A stretch of DNA of 64,000 nt from Propionicimonas sp020161015 (GTDB taxonomy: Bacteria > Actinomycetota > Actinomycetes > Propionibacteriales > Propionibacteriaceae). The first letter of the stretch is position 1; the number at the start of each line of letters is the position of its first letter. The translations under genes were made by a program, and so were the position numbers. Where the stretch lies: contig NZ_CAXWGX010000026.1 in the NCBI RefSeq assembly GCF_964266745.1, forward strand, positions 310,001 through 374,000. The letters run 5' to 3'. The notes below the pieces were generated by a model that was not told the origin of the DNA, did not search any database, and was given only the letters and a program-made list of their open reading frames with translations. Shown one piece after another: positions 18,247-27,100 of this stretch.

Positions 18247-18429
18247 AAAGGCGAGGGCCCCGGGGAGTATGAGTCACCGGGGCCCTCTGGTCGACCCGGC
18301 GTGATGACCGCGTCACATCGAAAACCACCAGCCGACCCAGCCCCGCATCACCAGGACTCCCAGCGGGCGAACCCACCGGCAAACCGACTTCCTGCTTTCG
18401 ATCTCCGAACCACCGAAGTGGCCCGGCAA
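18247..18429 (-). ncRNA. Candidate structured small RNA, right copy
   Basis: Same proposed RNA as at 17487-17669, on the opposite strand. Its promoter is at 18435-18464 and its terminator hairpin at 18253-18287. Only three Ts follow the hairpin here (then ACC), against four in the left copy, so termination may be weaker. Confidence 0.48.
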
Positions 18430-18549
18430 GACGTATTTCTAGTCCTCCACGATTTGGACCGCAAGAGGTTTAGCGGAACTTTCTCCACCAATTCCGCAAA
18501 CACCGGCGTGTCGTCGGCGTGTCGCGTGACAACCGATACCAGACGGACG
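18247..18549 (-). repeat. Right arm of the perfect 303-bp inverted repeat
   Basis: Reverse complement of 17367-17669 with no mismatch found. Coordinates map as right = 35916 minus left. It lies between osmC and the 3' end of the convergent epimerase gene. Confidence 0.95.
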
Positions 18550-18558
18550 AACCCACCC

Positions 18559-18588
18559 CCTGACCGGGTCCCACGACCCCCGGTCAGG
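18559..18588 (-). terminator. Terminator-like hairpin overlapping the epimerase stop codon
   Basis: CCTGACCGGG (18559-18568) and CCCGGTCAGG (18579-18588) give a perfect 10-bp stem with a 10-nt loop. The stop codon of the epimerase is inside the stem. No T run follows. Confidence 0.5.
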
Positions 18589-19591
18589 ACGAGGCAAGGG
18601 AGACCAGCCAGCTCGTGGTGTGCCGGTACTCCTCGCCCGGCCTCAGCACGATGCTGGGGAACGTCGGGTGGTTCGGGGCGTCCGGGAAGCCCTGCGCCTC
18701 CAGGGCCAGGCCCGCGCGGCGGACGTACGGCACGCCCGACGTGCCCACCTGGGTCCCGTCGAAATGCTCGCCGCCGTACACCTGGAGGGCGGGCTGGTCG
18801 CTCACCACGGTGAGCGTGACCCCGTCCGCGCTGGTGAGCCGGCAGTGCTCCCGCAGCCCGGTGCCGTCCACCACGAAGTTGTGGTCGAGGCCCCGGTTGC
18901 GGGCGATGCCCTCGGCCTGCACGCCGTCGCGCGCGTCCCCGAGGCGCCGGCCCGCGCGGAAGTCCACCGCCGTCCCGGCCACGTCGCGCACCTCTCCGGT
19001 GGGGAGGCCGTCGGCGTCGGTCGGCGTGAAGCGGGACGCGTGCACGACCAGCACCTGGTCGTCCGTGGTGCCCGAGGCCTCGCCCGCGACGTTCACGTAC
19101 GGGTGCGTGGTGAGATTGACCACCGTGGGGGCGTCGGTGGTGCCGCGGTAGGTGACCTGTGCGCCGCCCGGCACCAGCTCGTAGCGGGCGGTCAGCCGGA
19201 GGGTCCCGGGGAAGCCGCCGTCGCCGTCGGGGCTGGTCAGGGCGAACTCGACCCAGTCCGGGCCGCGGCCGGCGATCGTCCAGTCGCGCGCGTCGTAGCC
19301 GTCGTCGCCGCTGTGCAGGGTGTTCGGTCCCTCGTTGGCGTCCAGCCGGTACTCGGTCCCGTCCAGCAGGAACCGGGCACCAGCGATCCGGTTCGCCACC
19401 CGGCCCACCGTCGCGCCTATGTACCGGTTGGGGCCGCGGTAGGCGTCCACGTCGGGGGCGCCGAGCATGATGTTGCGCCAGCTGCCGTCGGCGAGGCGCA
19501 CCTCGAAGCGGCACAGGGTGGCGCCCAGGGGGAGCAGTTGCACGCGGAGGTCGTCGGACTCGAGGAGCACCGATGCGTCAGGGTCGATCAC
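18584..19591 (-). CDS. galM: Aldose 1-epimerase (mutarotase) family
   Basis: Galactose-mutarotase-fold enzyme interconverting alpha and beta anomers of hexoses. The 335-aa protein shows the family landmarks NRIAGARFLLDG, NTLHSGDDG (His of the substrate pocket), LTTHPYVN (catalytic-type His), GLDHNFVV and the C-terminal LEAQGFPDAPNHPTFPS with the catalytic-type Glu. The start is taken as GTG 19589-19591 (VIDPDAS), since upstream codons are not starts. It follows the MFS exporter gene by 29 bp on the same strand, so co-transcription is likely, though no functional link is obvious. Confidence 0.9.
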   Translation of the reverse strand: MIDPDASVLLESDDLRVQLLPLGATLCRFEVRLADGSWRNIMLGAPDVDAYRGPNRYIGATVGRVANRIAGARFLLDGTEYRLDANEGPNTLHSGDDGYDARDWTIAGRGPDWVEFALTSPDGDGGFPGTLRLTARYELVPGGAQVTYRGTTDAPTVVNLTTHPYVNVAGEASGTTDDQVLVVHASRFTPTDADGLPTGEVRDVAGTAVDFRAGRRLGDARDGVQAEGIARNRGLDHNFVVDGTGLREHCRLTSADGVTLTVVSDQPALQVYGGEHFDGTQVGTSGVPYVRRAGLALEAQGFPDAPNHPTFPSIVLRPGEEYRHTTSWLVSLASS

Positions 19592-19620
19592 GCCGGAGAC
19601 GCTAGCAGCGCGCCGCCCCG

Positions 19621-20907
19621 CTACAGGTCCTCCATCGGTTCGTAGGCAGCCGCGTCCTCCGGCCCCCGGGGGACGGCGGGCGCGACGGCGAGATGGCGCC
19701 GCCAGAGCAGCCACCCGCTGCCGATCAGCACGAGGGAGCCCGCCGCGAGCGCCCACTGCGAGAAGCCGAGGGCGGGGGCGATCGCCCCGGAGATCACGGT
19801 GTTGCCCAGCAGCGCGAGGAAGTTCTGCACCGAGGAGGCAGCGCCCCTGTTGTCGGGGAACAGGTCGAGCATCGCGAGCGTCAGCACGGGGAACGCCAGC
19901 GCGATGCCGAAGGTGAGCACCGGCAGCGGCAGGACGGCCCACGGCAGGGCCCTGGTCGCCGGGACGAGGCTCAGCACGAGCTTGGCGCCGACGGCGACCA
20001 GGCTGATCCGGTAGCCGAGGCTGGCCAGCCGGCTGCCGCTCATCCGCCCGGCGAGCCGTCCGCTCACCCACGAGCCGATCACGAGTCCGGAGATCAGCGG
20101 GACGAAGAGGACCCAGAAGTCGTTCTCGCCCAGGCCGAGGAGGTTCACGACGAACAACGGCGCGGACGCCACGAACAGGAACATCGCCCCGTTGTTGAGC
20201 ATGGCCGTGAACGCCAGCCGGCGTCCGTGGGGGTTGCGCCACACCGCGCCGATGCCCGCTCCCAGGGCGCGGACGTCCAGCCGGCTGCGGCGCTCGGCCG
20301 GATGGGTCTCCGGCATGAACGCCCAGACCAGCACCAGCAGCACGATGCCCAGCCCGACCAGGGCCCAGAAGATCCCCCGCCACCCGCTCCAGCCGAGCAG
20401 GAGGCCACCGGCGATGGGGGCGAGCGCGGGCGCGAGGCCGAAGATCATCGCGATGTGGCTCATCACGCGCTGTGCCTCGTGGTCGGCGTACACGTCGCGG
20501 ACCATCGCCCGGCTGACGATCACCCCGGCCCCGGCGCTCAGCCCCTGGAGCGCGCGGAACACCAGCAGCACCGGGAGTGAGGGTGCGAGCGCGCAGCCGA
20601 CGGACGCGGCGATGTAGGCCACCGTGCCCGCCACCACCACCGGCTTGCGGCCCAGCGCGTCCGACAGCGGGCCGTGCACGAGGCTCATCACCGCGAAGAA
20701 GAGCATGTACACGCTGACCACTTGCTGCATCGCCAGCTCGCTCGCACCGAATTCCGTCCCCATGCGCGCGAACGCGGGGAACATCGTGTCGATCGAGAAC
20801 GGGCCCACCATGCCGAGGCCGGCGAGGATCACCAGGAACAGCCACTGTGGACCCACCTCGGCCTGGAGCCCGGACGCGCCGGACGGTCGGGGAGCTGTGG
20901 GGGTCAC
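19621..20907 (-). CDS. MFS multidrug transporter, Bcr/CflA family
   Basis: A 428-aa, 12-TM drug:proton antiporter. The family motif GPLSDALGRKPVV lies in the cytoplasmic loop after TM2, and VFRALQGLSAGAGVIVSRAMVRD in TM4 is the antiporter-type signature of Bcr/CflA proteins. GTG 20905-20907 is preferred because a longer frame upstream runs into the divergent mshA-like gene. The epimerase gene lies 29 bp downstream. Substrate unknown. Confidence 0.9.
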   Translation of the reverse strand: MTPTAPRPSGASGLQAEVGPQWLFLVILAGLGMVGPFSIDTMFPAFARMGTEFGASELAMQQVVSVYMLFFAVMSLVHGPLSDALGRKPVVVAGTVAYIAASVGCALAPSLPVLLVFRALQGLSAGAGVIVSRAMVRDVYADHEAQRVMSHIAMIFGLAPALAPIAGGLLLGWSGWRGIFWALVGLGIVLLVLVWAFMPETHPAERRSRLDVRALGAGIGAVWRNPHGRRLAFTAMLNNGAMFLFVASAPLFVVNLLGLGENDFWVLFVPLISGLVIGSWVSGRLAGRMSGSRLASLGYRISLVAVGAKLVLSLVPATRALPWAVLPLPVLTFGIALAFPVLTLAMLDLFPDNRGAASSVQNFLALLGNTVISGAIAPALGFSQWALAAGSLVLIGSGWLLWRRHLAVAPAVPRGPEDAAAYEPMEDL

Positions 20908-20949
20908 CGCAGCATCCTGCCACTCCGCGGGGGCCTGCCCGCACGCGGC

Positions 20950-20965
20950 TAAGCTCCCCTGCGTG
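20950..20965 (+). promoter_or_regulatory. Leaderless promoter of the mshA-like gene
   Basis: TAAGCT (20950-20955) followed by 7 bp and GTG 20963. No ribosome binding site is present, so translation probably starts at the RNA 5' end. Confidence 0.6.
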
Positions 20966-22186
20966 TCAGGCTCGCTCCGCATCCTCTTCGTCTCGATGCA
21001 CACCTCCCCCGCCACCCTCCCGGGAACCGGTGACGCCGGCGGCATGAACGTCGTCGAGCGCTGCCAGGCCGAGGCGCTCGCCGCGCTCGGGCACCGGGTC
21101 GAGCTGGTGACGCGCCGCTCCTCGCCCGACGACCCGGACGAGGTGGAGCTGCTGCCGAACGTGGTGCTGCGCCACCTGGACGCCGGCCCGCGCACGCCGC
21201 TGGCCAAGAGCGCGATCGACGAGCACATCGACGAGTTCTCCGCCGGCCTGGCGCGCCTCGCTCCCCCGGACGTCGTGCACTCCCACCACTGGATGTCCGG
21301 CGTCGCCGCCCTGCCGGTGGCCGAGTCCTGGGGTGTGCCGCACGTGCAGAGCTTCCACTCGGTGGCGGCCATGCCCGGCTCCCCGCTGTCGGCGGGCGAG
21401 CCGCCCGAGTCGCCGCGCCGGGTGCCCGGCGAGGCCCTGGTCGCCACCCGTTCGCAGGCGGTGGTCGCGATCTCCGCCGCCGAGGCCCAGACCGTGATCG
21501 ACCGCTGCGGCGCGGACGCGGAGCGCGTGTCGATCGTCTCCCCCGGCGTCGACCACGACCAGTTCCGCCCGCTCGGACCCGACGAGCAGCCCTGGCAGTG
21601 GCCCGCGTCCAGCCCGCAGGCCTGGCCGCACGGCTACGTGCTGGTGGCCGCCCGGCTCGAACCGCTGAAGGGCCCCGACCTGGCCGTCCAGGCCCTCGCG
21701 CAGGTCGACCCCGAGATCCGTCCGCACCTGGTCGTCGCCGGGGACGCGTCCTCGGCCTTCGCGAGCTACGAGCGCGACCTCCAGGTGATGGTCACCGAGC
21801 TCGGCCTGGCCAGCCAGGTCACCTTCGTCGGCGCCCAGCCGCGCCCGGAACTCGCCCGACTGCTGCGGGGCGCCCGGGTCGTGCTGGTCCCCTCGCACTC
21901 GGAGACCTTCGGGCTGGTGGCACTGGAGGCGGCCGCCAGCGGGACGCCGGTGATCGCTGCGGCGGCCGGCGGCCTGCGCGAGGCGGTCGCGCACGGCGTC
22001 ACCGGGCAGCTGATGGACTCCCGTCGCCCCGAGGACTGGGCCCTCGCGCTCACCCGGCTGCTGATGGTTCCCGGCCTGCTGGACCGGATGAGCCGGGTCT
22101 CGCGGGTGCACGCCCGGCGGTTCGAGTGGACGTGGGCCGCGCAGCGGCTGGTCGCGGTCTACCGCGAGCTGCTCGGGGAGTCCTGA
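20963..22186 (+). CDS. mshA: GT4 family glycosyltransferase, MshA-like
   Basis: A 407-aa glycosyltransferase of the GT-B fold. The N-terminal PGTGDAGGMNV glycine-rich loop is typical of MshA, which links N-acetylglucosamine to inositol-1-phosphate in mycothiol synthesis. Other GT4 marks are SPGVDHDQF and the SHSETFGLVALEA E-x7-E motif near residue 320. The gene ends in TGATG, overlapping the start of an MshB-like deacetylase, which is the next step of the same pathway. The neighbour strengthens the mycothiol assignment, but GT4 enzymes vary widely in acceptor, so the symbol is tentative. Confidence 0.72.
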   Translation: MSGSLRILFVSMHTSPATLPGTGDAGGMNVVERCQAEALAALGHRVELVTRRSSPDDPDEVELLPNVVLRHLDAGPRTPLAKSAIDEHIDEFSAGLARLAPPDVVHSHHWMSGVAALPVAESWGVPHVQSFHSVAAMPGSPLSAGEPPESPRRVPGEALVATRSQAVVAISAAEAQTVIDRCGADAERVSIVSPGVDHDQFRPLGPDEQPWQWPASSPQAWPHGYVLVAARLEPLKGPDLAVQALAQVDPEIRPHLVVAGDASSAFASYERDLQVMVTELGLASQVTFVGAQPRPELARLLRGARVVLVPSHSETFGLVALEAAASGTPVIAAAAGGLREAVAHGVTGQLMDSRRPEDWALALTRLLMVPGLLDRMSRVSRVHARRFEWTWAAQRLVAVYRELLGES

Positions 22187-22932
22187 TGCTGCCGGCCGGC
22201 TCCCGGGTCGTGTTCCTGCACGCCCACCCCGACGACGAGACGCTGGCCACCGGCGTGCTGCTGGCCGCCCTGGTGGACGACGGCCACGCTGTGGCGGTCG
22301 TGACCGCCACCCGCGGCGAGCTCGGCGACGTCGTGCCCGGCCCGCTGGCGCGGTTGGCGGGCACACCCGCGCTGGTCGAACACCGGGTCGGCGAGCTCGC
22401 CGGTGCCCTGGCCGAACTGGGGGTTCGCGACCACTGCTTCCTGGGGACGCCGCCCGCGCGGGCCGCCGGCCTGGCACCCCGCCGCTACACCGACTCCGGC
22501 ATGCGCTGGCTCGACGAGGACGAGACCGTGGCCGGGCCCGGCGGGCAGGCCGGCCCCGACAGCCTCGCGCTCGCCGACGCGGGGGAGGCCGCCGCCGACC
22601 TGGCGGCCTTCCTCGGCTCGTTCGGGACAGACGTGCTGGTGTCCTACGACGAGCTCGGCGGCTACGGGCATCCCGACCACGTCGCCTGCCACCACGTCGC
22701 CGTCGCCGCCGCGGCCCTGGCCGGCGTCCCGCTGGTCGAGGTGGTGTCCGAGCCGCGTACGTCGGTGGAGGGCGCGCAGGCGTTCGCCCTCGAGCGGTAC
22801 CTGCCGCGGGTGAGGGACGCGCTGGCCCACCACGCCAGCCAGCTCAGGGTGGACGGCGACGAGGTCGTCCACGTCGGCGGGCAGCGCCAGCCGATCCTGA
22901 CCACGGTGCGGCTCTCCCGCGCGGAGGCGTAG
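22186..22932 (+). CDS. mshB: PIG-L family deacetylase, MshB-like
   Basis: Zinc-dependent N-acetylglucosaminyl deacetylase of 248 aa. HAHPDDET (residues 12-19) supplies zinc ligands and the general base, and GGYGHPDH the third ligand; RYTDSGMRW resembles the MshB/Mca substrate loop. MshB removes acetate from GlcNAc-inositol in mycothiol synthesis; Mca is a related amidase. Start ATG overlaps the mshA-like stop by one base, so the two are coupled. The choice between MshB and another PIG-L member rests on context. Confidence 0.75.
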   Translation: MLPAGSRVVFLHAHPDDETLATGVLLAALVDDGHAVAVVTATRGELGDVVPGPLARLAGTPALVEHRVGELAGALAELGVRDHCFLGTPPARAAGLAPRRYTDSGMRWLDEDETVAGPGGQAGPDSLALADAGEAAADLAAFLGSFGTDVLVSYDELGGYGHPDHVACHHVAVAAAALAGVPLVEVVSEPRTSVEGAQAFALERYLPRVRDALAHHASQLRVDGDEVVHVGGQRQPILTTVRLSRAEA

Positions 22933-22993
22933 CCACGGCGGCACCGCAGCGGCCACAATCGCAGGCATCGGGCGTGCCACGGGAGGGGCGTTG

Positions 22994-24328
22994 ATGGGCG
23001 AGCAGCGACGCGTCGCGATCGTGGGCGCGGGCCCGTCCGGGCTGTTCACCGCCGCCGCCCTGCTGGCGCAGGCCGCCGAGCCGCCCGCGATCGACATCTT
23101 CGACCGCCTGCCCACGCCGTTCGGCCTGCTGCGCTACGGCGTCGCACCCGACCACGCCTCCATCAAGGCGGTGGCGACCACGCTGGCGCGGGTGTTCGAG
23201 GCGCCGGACGTGCGCTTCCTCGGGCTGGTCGAGTTCGGCAGGGACGTGACCGCGGCCGAGCTGCGCAGCGGCTACGACGCCGTCGTCTACGCGGTCGGGG
23301 CCGCCGACGACCGCCGGCTGGGGATCCCGGGCGAGGACCTGCCGGGGAGCCGCTCGGCCCGCCAGTTCGTCTCCTGGTACTCCGGCCACCCCGACGCGGA
23401 GGCGCAGCCGCTGGACGGCGTCCGCTCGGCCGTCGTGGTGGGTGTCGGCAACGTGGCGGTCGACGTGGCCCGCATCCTGCTGAAGGACCCGGCCGACCTG
23501 AGCGCCACCGACATGCCGGACGCGGTGCTCGCCGAACTCCGCGCCGCGCGCATCGAGGACGTGTGGCTGGTCGGCCGGCGCGGCCCCGAGCACGCGGCGT
23601 TCACGACCCCGGAGCTGCGGGAGCTGCTGGAGACCCCCGGCATCGCGGTCACCCTCGAGGGCTGCGACCTCGCCGCGATCGACGACGCCGGGCTCGAGCG
23701 GCACGCCCGGGCGAACCTCGCCGCCATCGGACGGGCGCTCGCCGCGTCCCCTGCGTCCGCGCTCCGACGGCTGCACCTGCTGTTCTGGCACCGCCCGGCC
23801 GAGCTGGCCGGCGATGGCCGGGTGCGGGCGGTCCGCTTCGAGCCGACCGGTGGCGGCGGCGCGCCGCTCACCGTTCCGGCAGAGCTCGTGCTGCGCTCGA
23901 TCGGGTACCGCGGCGTGCCTCTGCCCGGCGTCCCCTACGCCGAGGGGCGCATCCCCAACCTCGAGGGACGCGTGCTGGAGCCCGACGGCTCGGCCCGTCC
24001 CGGCGAGTACGCGGTCGGCTGGATCAAGCGGGGCCCGGTCGGCCTGATCGGCTCGAACAAGAAGGACGCCGCAGAGACCGTCGCCGCACTGCTCGAGGAC
24101 CTCTCCACCCTCCCCCGCCGCGAGCCGGCCGACCTCGACGCGCTGCTGGCCGCGCGCGGCGTACGTCCCAGCACGCTGGAGGACTGGAGGCGCATCGACG
24201 CCGCGGAGATCGATCGTGGCGGCCTCCGGGGCCGGGAGCGCACCAAGATCGAGGCCTGGCACGAGCTGCTCGGCCTGGTGTGGGGGGCTCCGTCCGTGCA
24301 CCGGGACGGCGACGTCCGGCCTGCGTAG
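22994..24328 (+). CDS. FAD-dependent ferredoxin-NADP+ reductase (FprA type)
   Basis: A 444-aa flavoprotein of the adrenodoxin-reductase-like group, moving electrons between NADPH and ferredoxin. The N-terminal FAD loop is VAIVGAGPSG, the NADP-binding loop is VVVGVGNVAVDVAR, and GWIKRGPVGLIGSNKKDA near residue 345 is the conserved FprA C-terminal motif. GGGAGGGG precedes the ATG by 7 bp; a TTG three bases earlier is possible. It is complete and starts 61 bp after the mshB-like gene, perhaps in the same transcript. Confidence 0.93.
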   Translation: MGEQRRVAIVGAGPSGLFTAAALLAQAAEPPAIDIFDRLPTPFGLLRYGVAPDHASIKAVATTLARVFEAPDVRFLGLVEFGRDVTAAELRSGYDAVVYAVGAADDRRLGIPGEDLPGSRSARQFVSWYSGHPDAEAQPLDGVRSAVVVGVGNVAVDVARILLKDPADLSATDMPDAVLAELRAARIEDVWLVGRRGPEHAAFTTPELRELLETPGIAVTLEGCDLAAIDDAGLERHARANLAAIGRALAASPASALRRLHLLFWHRPAELAGDGRVRAVRFEPTGGGGAPLTVPAELVLRSIGYRGVPLPGVPYAEGRIPNLEGRVLEPDGSARPGEYAVGWIKRGPVGLIGSNKKDAAETVAALLEDLSTLPRREPADLDALLAARGVRPSTLEDWRRIDAAEIDRGGLRGRERTKIEAWHELLGLVWGAPSVHRDGDVRPA

Positions 24329-24341
24329 GCTGTCCGCCGTG
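24326..24341 (+). promoter_or_regulatory. Leaderless promoter of the Dabb gene, inside the end of the reductase gene
   Basis: TAGGCT (24326-24331) is 7 bp before GTG 24339. The TAG stop codon of the reductase is the first half of this -10 box. Confidence 0.55.
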
Positions 24342-24641
24342 ATCAAGCACATCGTGATGTGGACCTTCGCCGACGAGGCCGGGGGCGCGGGCAAGAAGGC
24401 CAACCTGGAGACCGCCCGCGACCGCCTGCTGGGCCTGCGGGGGCTGGTGCCGGGGCTCCTCACGCTCGAGCCCGTCATCCCGGTCGACCCCTTCGAGCAC
24501 AGCTACGACCTCGTGCTCTACTCGGAGTTCACCACGCCGGAGGCACTGCGCGACTACGCGACGCACCCCGACCACGTCGCCGTGGGTGCGTTCATCCGGG
24601 CTGCGGCGACCACCCGGGTCTGCGTCGACTACGAGGCCTGA
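24339..24641 (+). CDS. Dabb (stress-responsive alpha/beta-barrel) domain protein
   Basis: A 100-aa single-domain protein. IKHIVMWTF at the start and YDLVLYSEFTTPEALRDYATHPDH in the second half are characteristic of the dimeric ferredoxin-like Dabb family. Members bind small hydrophobic ligands or have minor catalytic roles; no function can be assigned here. Start GTG with a leaderless-type promoter. It is convergent with the following gene, 3 bp apart. Confidence 0.85.
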   Translation: MIKHIVMWTFADEAGGAGKKANLETARDRLLGLRGLVPGLLTLEPVIPVDPFEHSYDLVLYSEFTTPEALRDYATHPDHVAVGAFIRAAATTRVCVDYEA

Positions 24642-24644
24642 GCC

Positions 24645-25658
24645 CTACCGGGGCGGCGGGGGAGGCCAGCCGCCCTGCGGCCCCCAGCCCTGCGGTCCCC
24701 AGGAGGGCGGCGCGACCGGTCGCGTCCGTGCGCGGTAGACCACCGTCGACATCACCGCCAGCAGCGGCACGGCGACCGCCTGCACCAGCGTCCCCGCGAG
24801 CGCGCTGACGGCGACGGCCGGCAGGCTCTGGTCGACGGCGTCCTGGAGCCCGCCGAGGGTGCTCCCGGGGTCCCCGCCGAGGGGGGCCGCGGCGATCTGC
24901 CCGACCATGCCGTTCACGATCGAGAGCACCACCCCTGTGACGAGCTGGACGCCGAACACCGTCCACGCGACGTCCCCGGTGAGCCGCCAGGACCGTCCGA
25001 GCGCGACGAAGCCGGACGTCCGCTCCAGGGCGACGACGGGCAGGAAGCAGAACCAGCGGGCCGAGAGGACCGCCCCGACCACGGCGGCCACGAGGTAGCC
25101 CGCCAGCAGGAGCAGCAGGAAGGTCAGCACGGTGGACGCCGCCGTCGTGCGGTCGGTGCGCGCGGCAGCCACCACCTGCTGGAACCAGGCCAGGACGCCG
25201 CCGACGGCGAGAAGGACGCCGGCCGCGGCCAGCAGGTAGGGCACGAGGACCCGGGTCAGGACGCCGCGCGTCGCCCGCGCCGCGTCCGCGAGTTCGGCCG
25301 GGCGCCCGGCGGCGACCGATTCGGTCAGGTGGACGACCATCGCACCTGCCTGTGCCTGCACCAGCCACCCGAGGAGGGTGGCCGCGGTGACGGCAACGGT
25401 GAGGTTCACCAGGACGCCGCTGAGGTTGAGGCTGGCGAAGGCCACCAGGAAGGGCGTGGCGAAGGCGGCGTACAGCCCGATCGTGATCCCGGCGTTCACG
25501 ACGCCGACGCCGAGCCCCAGCAGGGCCATCGGACCGAAGCCCCTGCGCAGCAGCGCGATGCCGTCGCCGAGGATCGTGGAGAAGCGCAGGCCCGCGGGCG
25601 GCCCGTACGCGGGGTGCGGGGGATACCCGCCGAACCCGGCGGGAGGCGGCAGGCTCAT
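24645..25658 (-). CDS. Polytopic membrane protein with proline-rich termini
   Basis: A 337-aa membrane protein with a Pro/Gly/Tyr-rich N-terminus, about six hydrophobic helices and a Pro/Trp/Gly tail ending in PPPPPR. The middle resembles the membrane domain found next to glycerophosphodiester phosphodiesterases and other uncharacterised actinobacterial proteins (repeated alpha-helical bundle, FLPVVALER, ALGRSWRLT). No catalytic motif is visible. TACCAT (25666-25671) lies 7 bp before the ATG, so it is probably leaderless. Function unknown. Confidence 0.75.
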   Translation of the reverse strand: MSLPPPAGFGGYPPHPAYGPPAGLRFSTILGDGIALLRRGFGPMALLGLGVGVVNAGITIGLYAAFATPFLVAFASLNLSGVLVNLTVAVTAATLLGWLVQAQAGAMVVHLTESVAAGRPAELADAARATRGVLTRVLVPYLLAAAGVLLAVGGVLAWFQQVVAAARTDRTTAASTVLTFLLLLLAGYLVAAVVGAVLSARWFCFLPVVALERTSGFVALGRSWRLTGDVAWTVFGVQLVTGVVLSIVNGMVGQIAAAPLGGDPGSTLGGLQDAVDQSLPAVAVSALAGTLVQAVAVPLLAVMSTVVYRARTRPVAPPSWGPQGWGPQGGWPPPPPR

Positions 25659-25813
25659 GGCCGCGATGGTACTTCCGCTCCCGGTGTTCCTGTGGATCGG
25701 CCGTGAAGCAGCGGGCCGCGCGGACGCCTGTCCGGGACGGAGCGCGCGCACCCCTACCATGGTGCGGGGAGCACGCGCCCCCGGCCGCTCGGCCAGGTAC
25801 AACGGAGGAACAG

Positions 25814-26983
25814 ATGGAACCGGTCACTCGTCGCGCAGCGGTGCTGGGCGCCATGGGCGTCGCGGGCGCAGCCCTGGTGGGTTGCTCCACCGAGTCGAAC
25901 GCCCTCACCCCACCCTCGGGCACCCCGACGACCGCGCCCGGGACGGCGTCCGCCACCCCGACCCCGACGGAGACCGTCGACGCCACGCCCCGCTGGCCGC
26001 TGACCGGCGAGCCGCTGAAGAACCCCGACGACGCCCGCCACATCGCCGTGGCCGTGAAGGTCCCGGACAACAAGAACGAGCACCCGCAGATCGGCCTCGA
26101 CAAGGCCGACATCGTCTACGTCCAGCTGGACGGCTACCCCGCGGCGGTGGGCAGGTCCAGCACCCGCCTGGTGCCGGTGTTCCACTCCGAGTTCGCCGAC
26201 ACCGTGAACCCCGTCCGCTCGATCCGTCCGGTCGACATCCCCATGCTCAGCCCGATCAACGCGATCATCGGCAGTACCGGCGCCTATCCGTGGGTGCTGA
26301 AGTACGCCAAGGAGTTCGACGACATGATCGTGTCGAGCAAGCAGTACATGACCACCAAGGGCACCGGGGCCTACAGCATCCTCGGCAACCGGGTGCGCAC
26401 GCTCAACGGCGTCACCTACTACGACCGCGCGGTCGCCTGCCACCCCAAGGTGCTGGCCAAGCAGACCAAGAAGTTCCCCGACGGCCCGCAGCAGATGTAC
26501 TTCCCGTGGGCGGCCAGCGACGCGGAGGTGAGCACGGAGGTCGCCGGCGAGGACGCGCGCACGATCGTCGTCCCGTGGATGCGGAAGAACACCTACCCGA
26601 TGACCTACACCTGGAGCGAGAAGGCCGGCCGCTACCTCCGCTCGATGCCGTGGGGCAAGCACGTGATGGCCGACGGCACCCGGATCTCCACCGACAACGT
26701 CCTGGTGATCAAGGCCAAGCAGGTCTTCGGCAAGATCTACGCCAGCGGCAAGATCAAGACCACCGGCCCGTACCACATGGAGCCCATCCACCAGATCATC
26801 AACGCAGAGGGCGACTTCTACTACGCCCACGGCGGCAAGGTCGTGACCGGCACCTGGAGCAAGGGCGAGGTGGACGAGGTCTTCCAGTTCACCCTCGAGG
26901 ACGGCTCGCCGCTGAAGATGGCCCCCGGCAAGACCTGGGTGGAACTGCCCAACAGCACCGCCCGGATCACCATCAAGGCCTGA
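25814..26983 (+). CDS. DUF3048 (YerB-like) lipoprotein
   Basis: An exported lipoprotein of 389 aa. The signal has Arg6-Arg7 and a lipobox with Cys24 (GAALVGC), so a Tat route is possible. A Thr/Pro-rich linker follows, then the DUF3048 domain, with repeated conserved blocks (NPVRSIRPVD, PYHMEPIH). The B. subtilis homologue YerB is a lipoprotein of unknown role. GGAGG is 5 bp before ATG 25814. A GC-rich hairpin just after the stop (about 26990-27008) may end the transcript. Confidence 0.85.
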   Translation: MEPVTRRAAVLGAMGVAGAALVGCSTESNALTPPSGTPTTAPGTASATPTPTETVDATPRWPLTGEPLKNPDDARHIAVAVKVPDNKNEHPQIGLDKADIVYVQLDGYPAAVGRSSTRLVPVFHSEFADTVNPVRSIRPVDIPMLSPINAIIGSTGAYPWVLKYAKEFDDMIVSSKQYMTTKGTGAYSILGNRVRTLNGVTYYDRAVACHPKVLAKQTKKFPDGPQQMYFPWAASDAEVSTEVAGEDARTIVVPWMRKNTYPMTYTWSEKAGRYLRSMPWGKHVMADGTRISTDNVLVIKAKQVFGKIYASGKIKTTGPYHMEPIHQIINAEGDFYYAHGGKVVTGTWSKGEVDEVFQFTLEDGSPLKMAPGKTWVELPNSTARITIKA

Positions 26984-27100
26984 GTCCCACCCGCCCCGCC
27001 CCGGCGGGACGACGTGCCGCGTCGTGGGCGCGGCGCCCGGGTCGTCGTTGTGCGATGCTGGGTCGAGCGCCGCGGGCGCGTCAGCCGATACGGAGTGCCG

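Noticed and set aside
17367..18549. Insertion sequence or composite transposon with 303-bp inverted ends
   Set aside because: No transposase in the core, no obvious target duplication, and the arms look like complete RNA genes rather than terminal inverted repeats.
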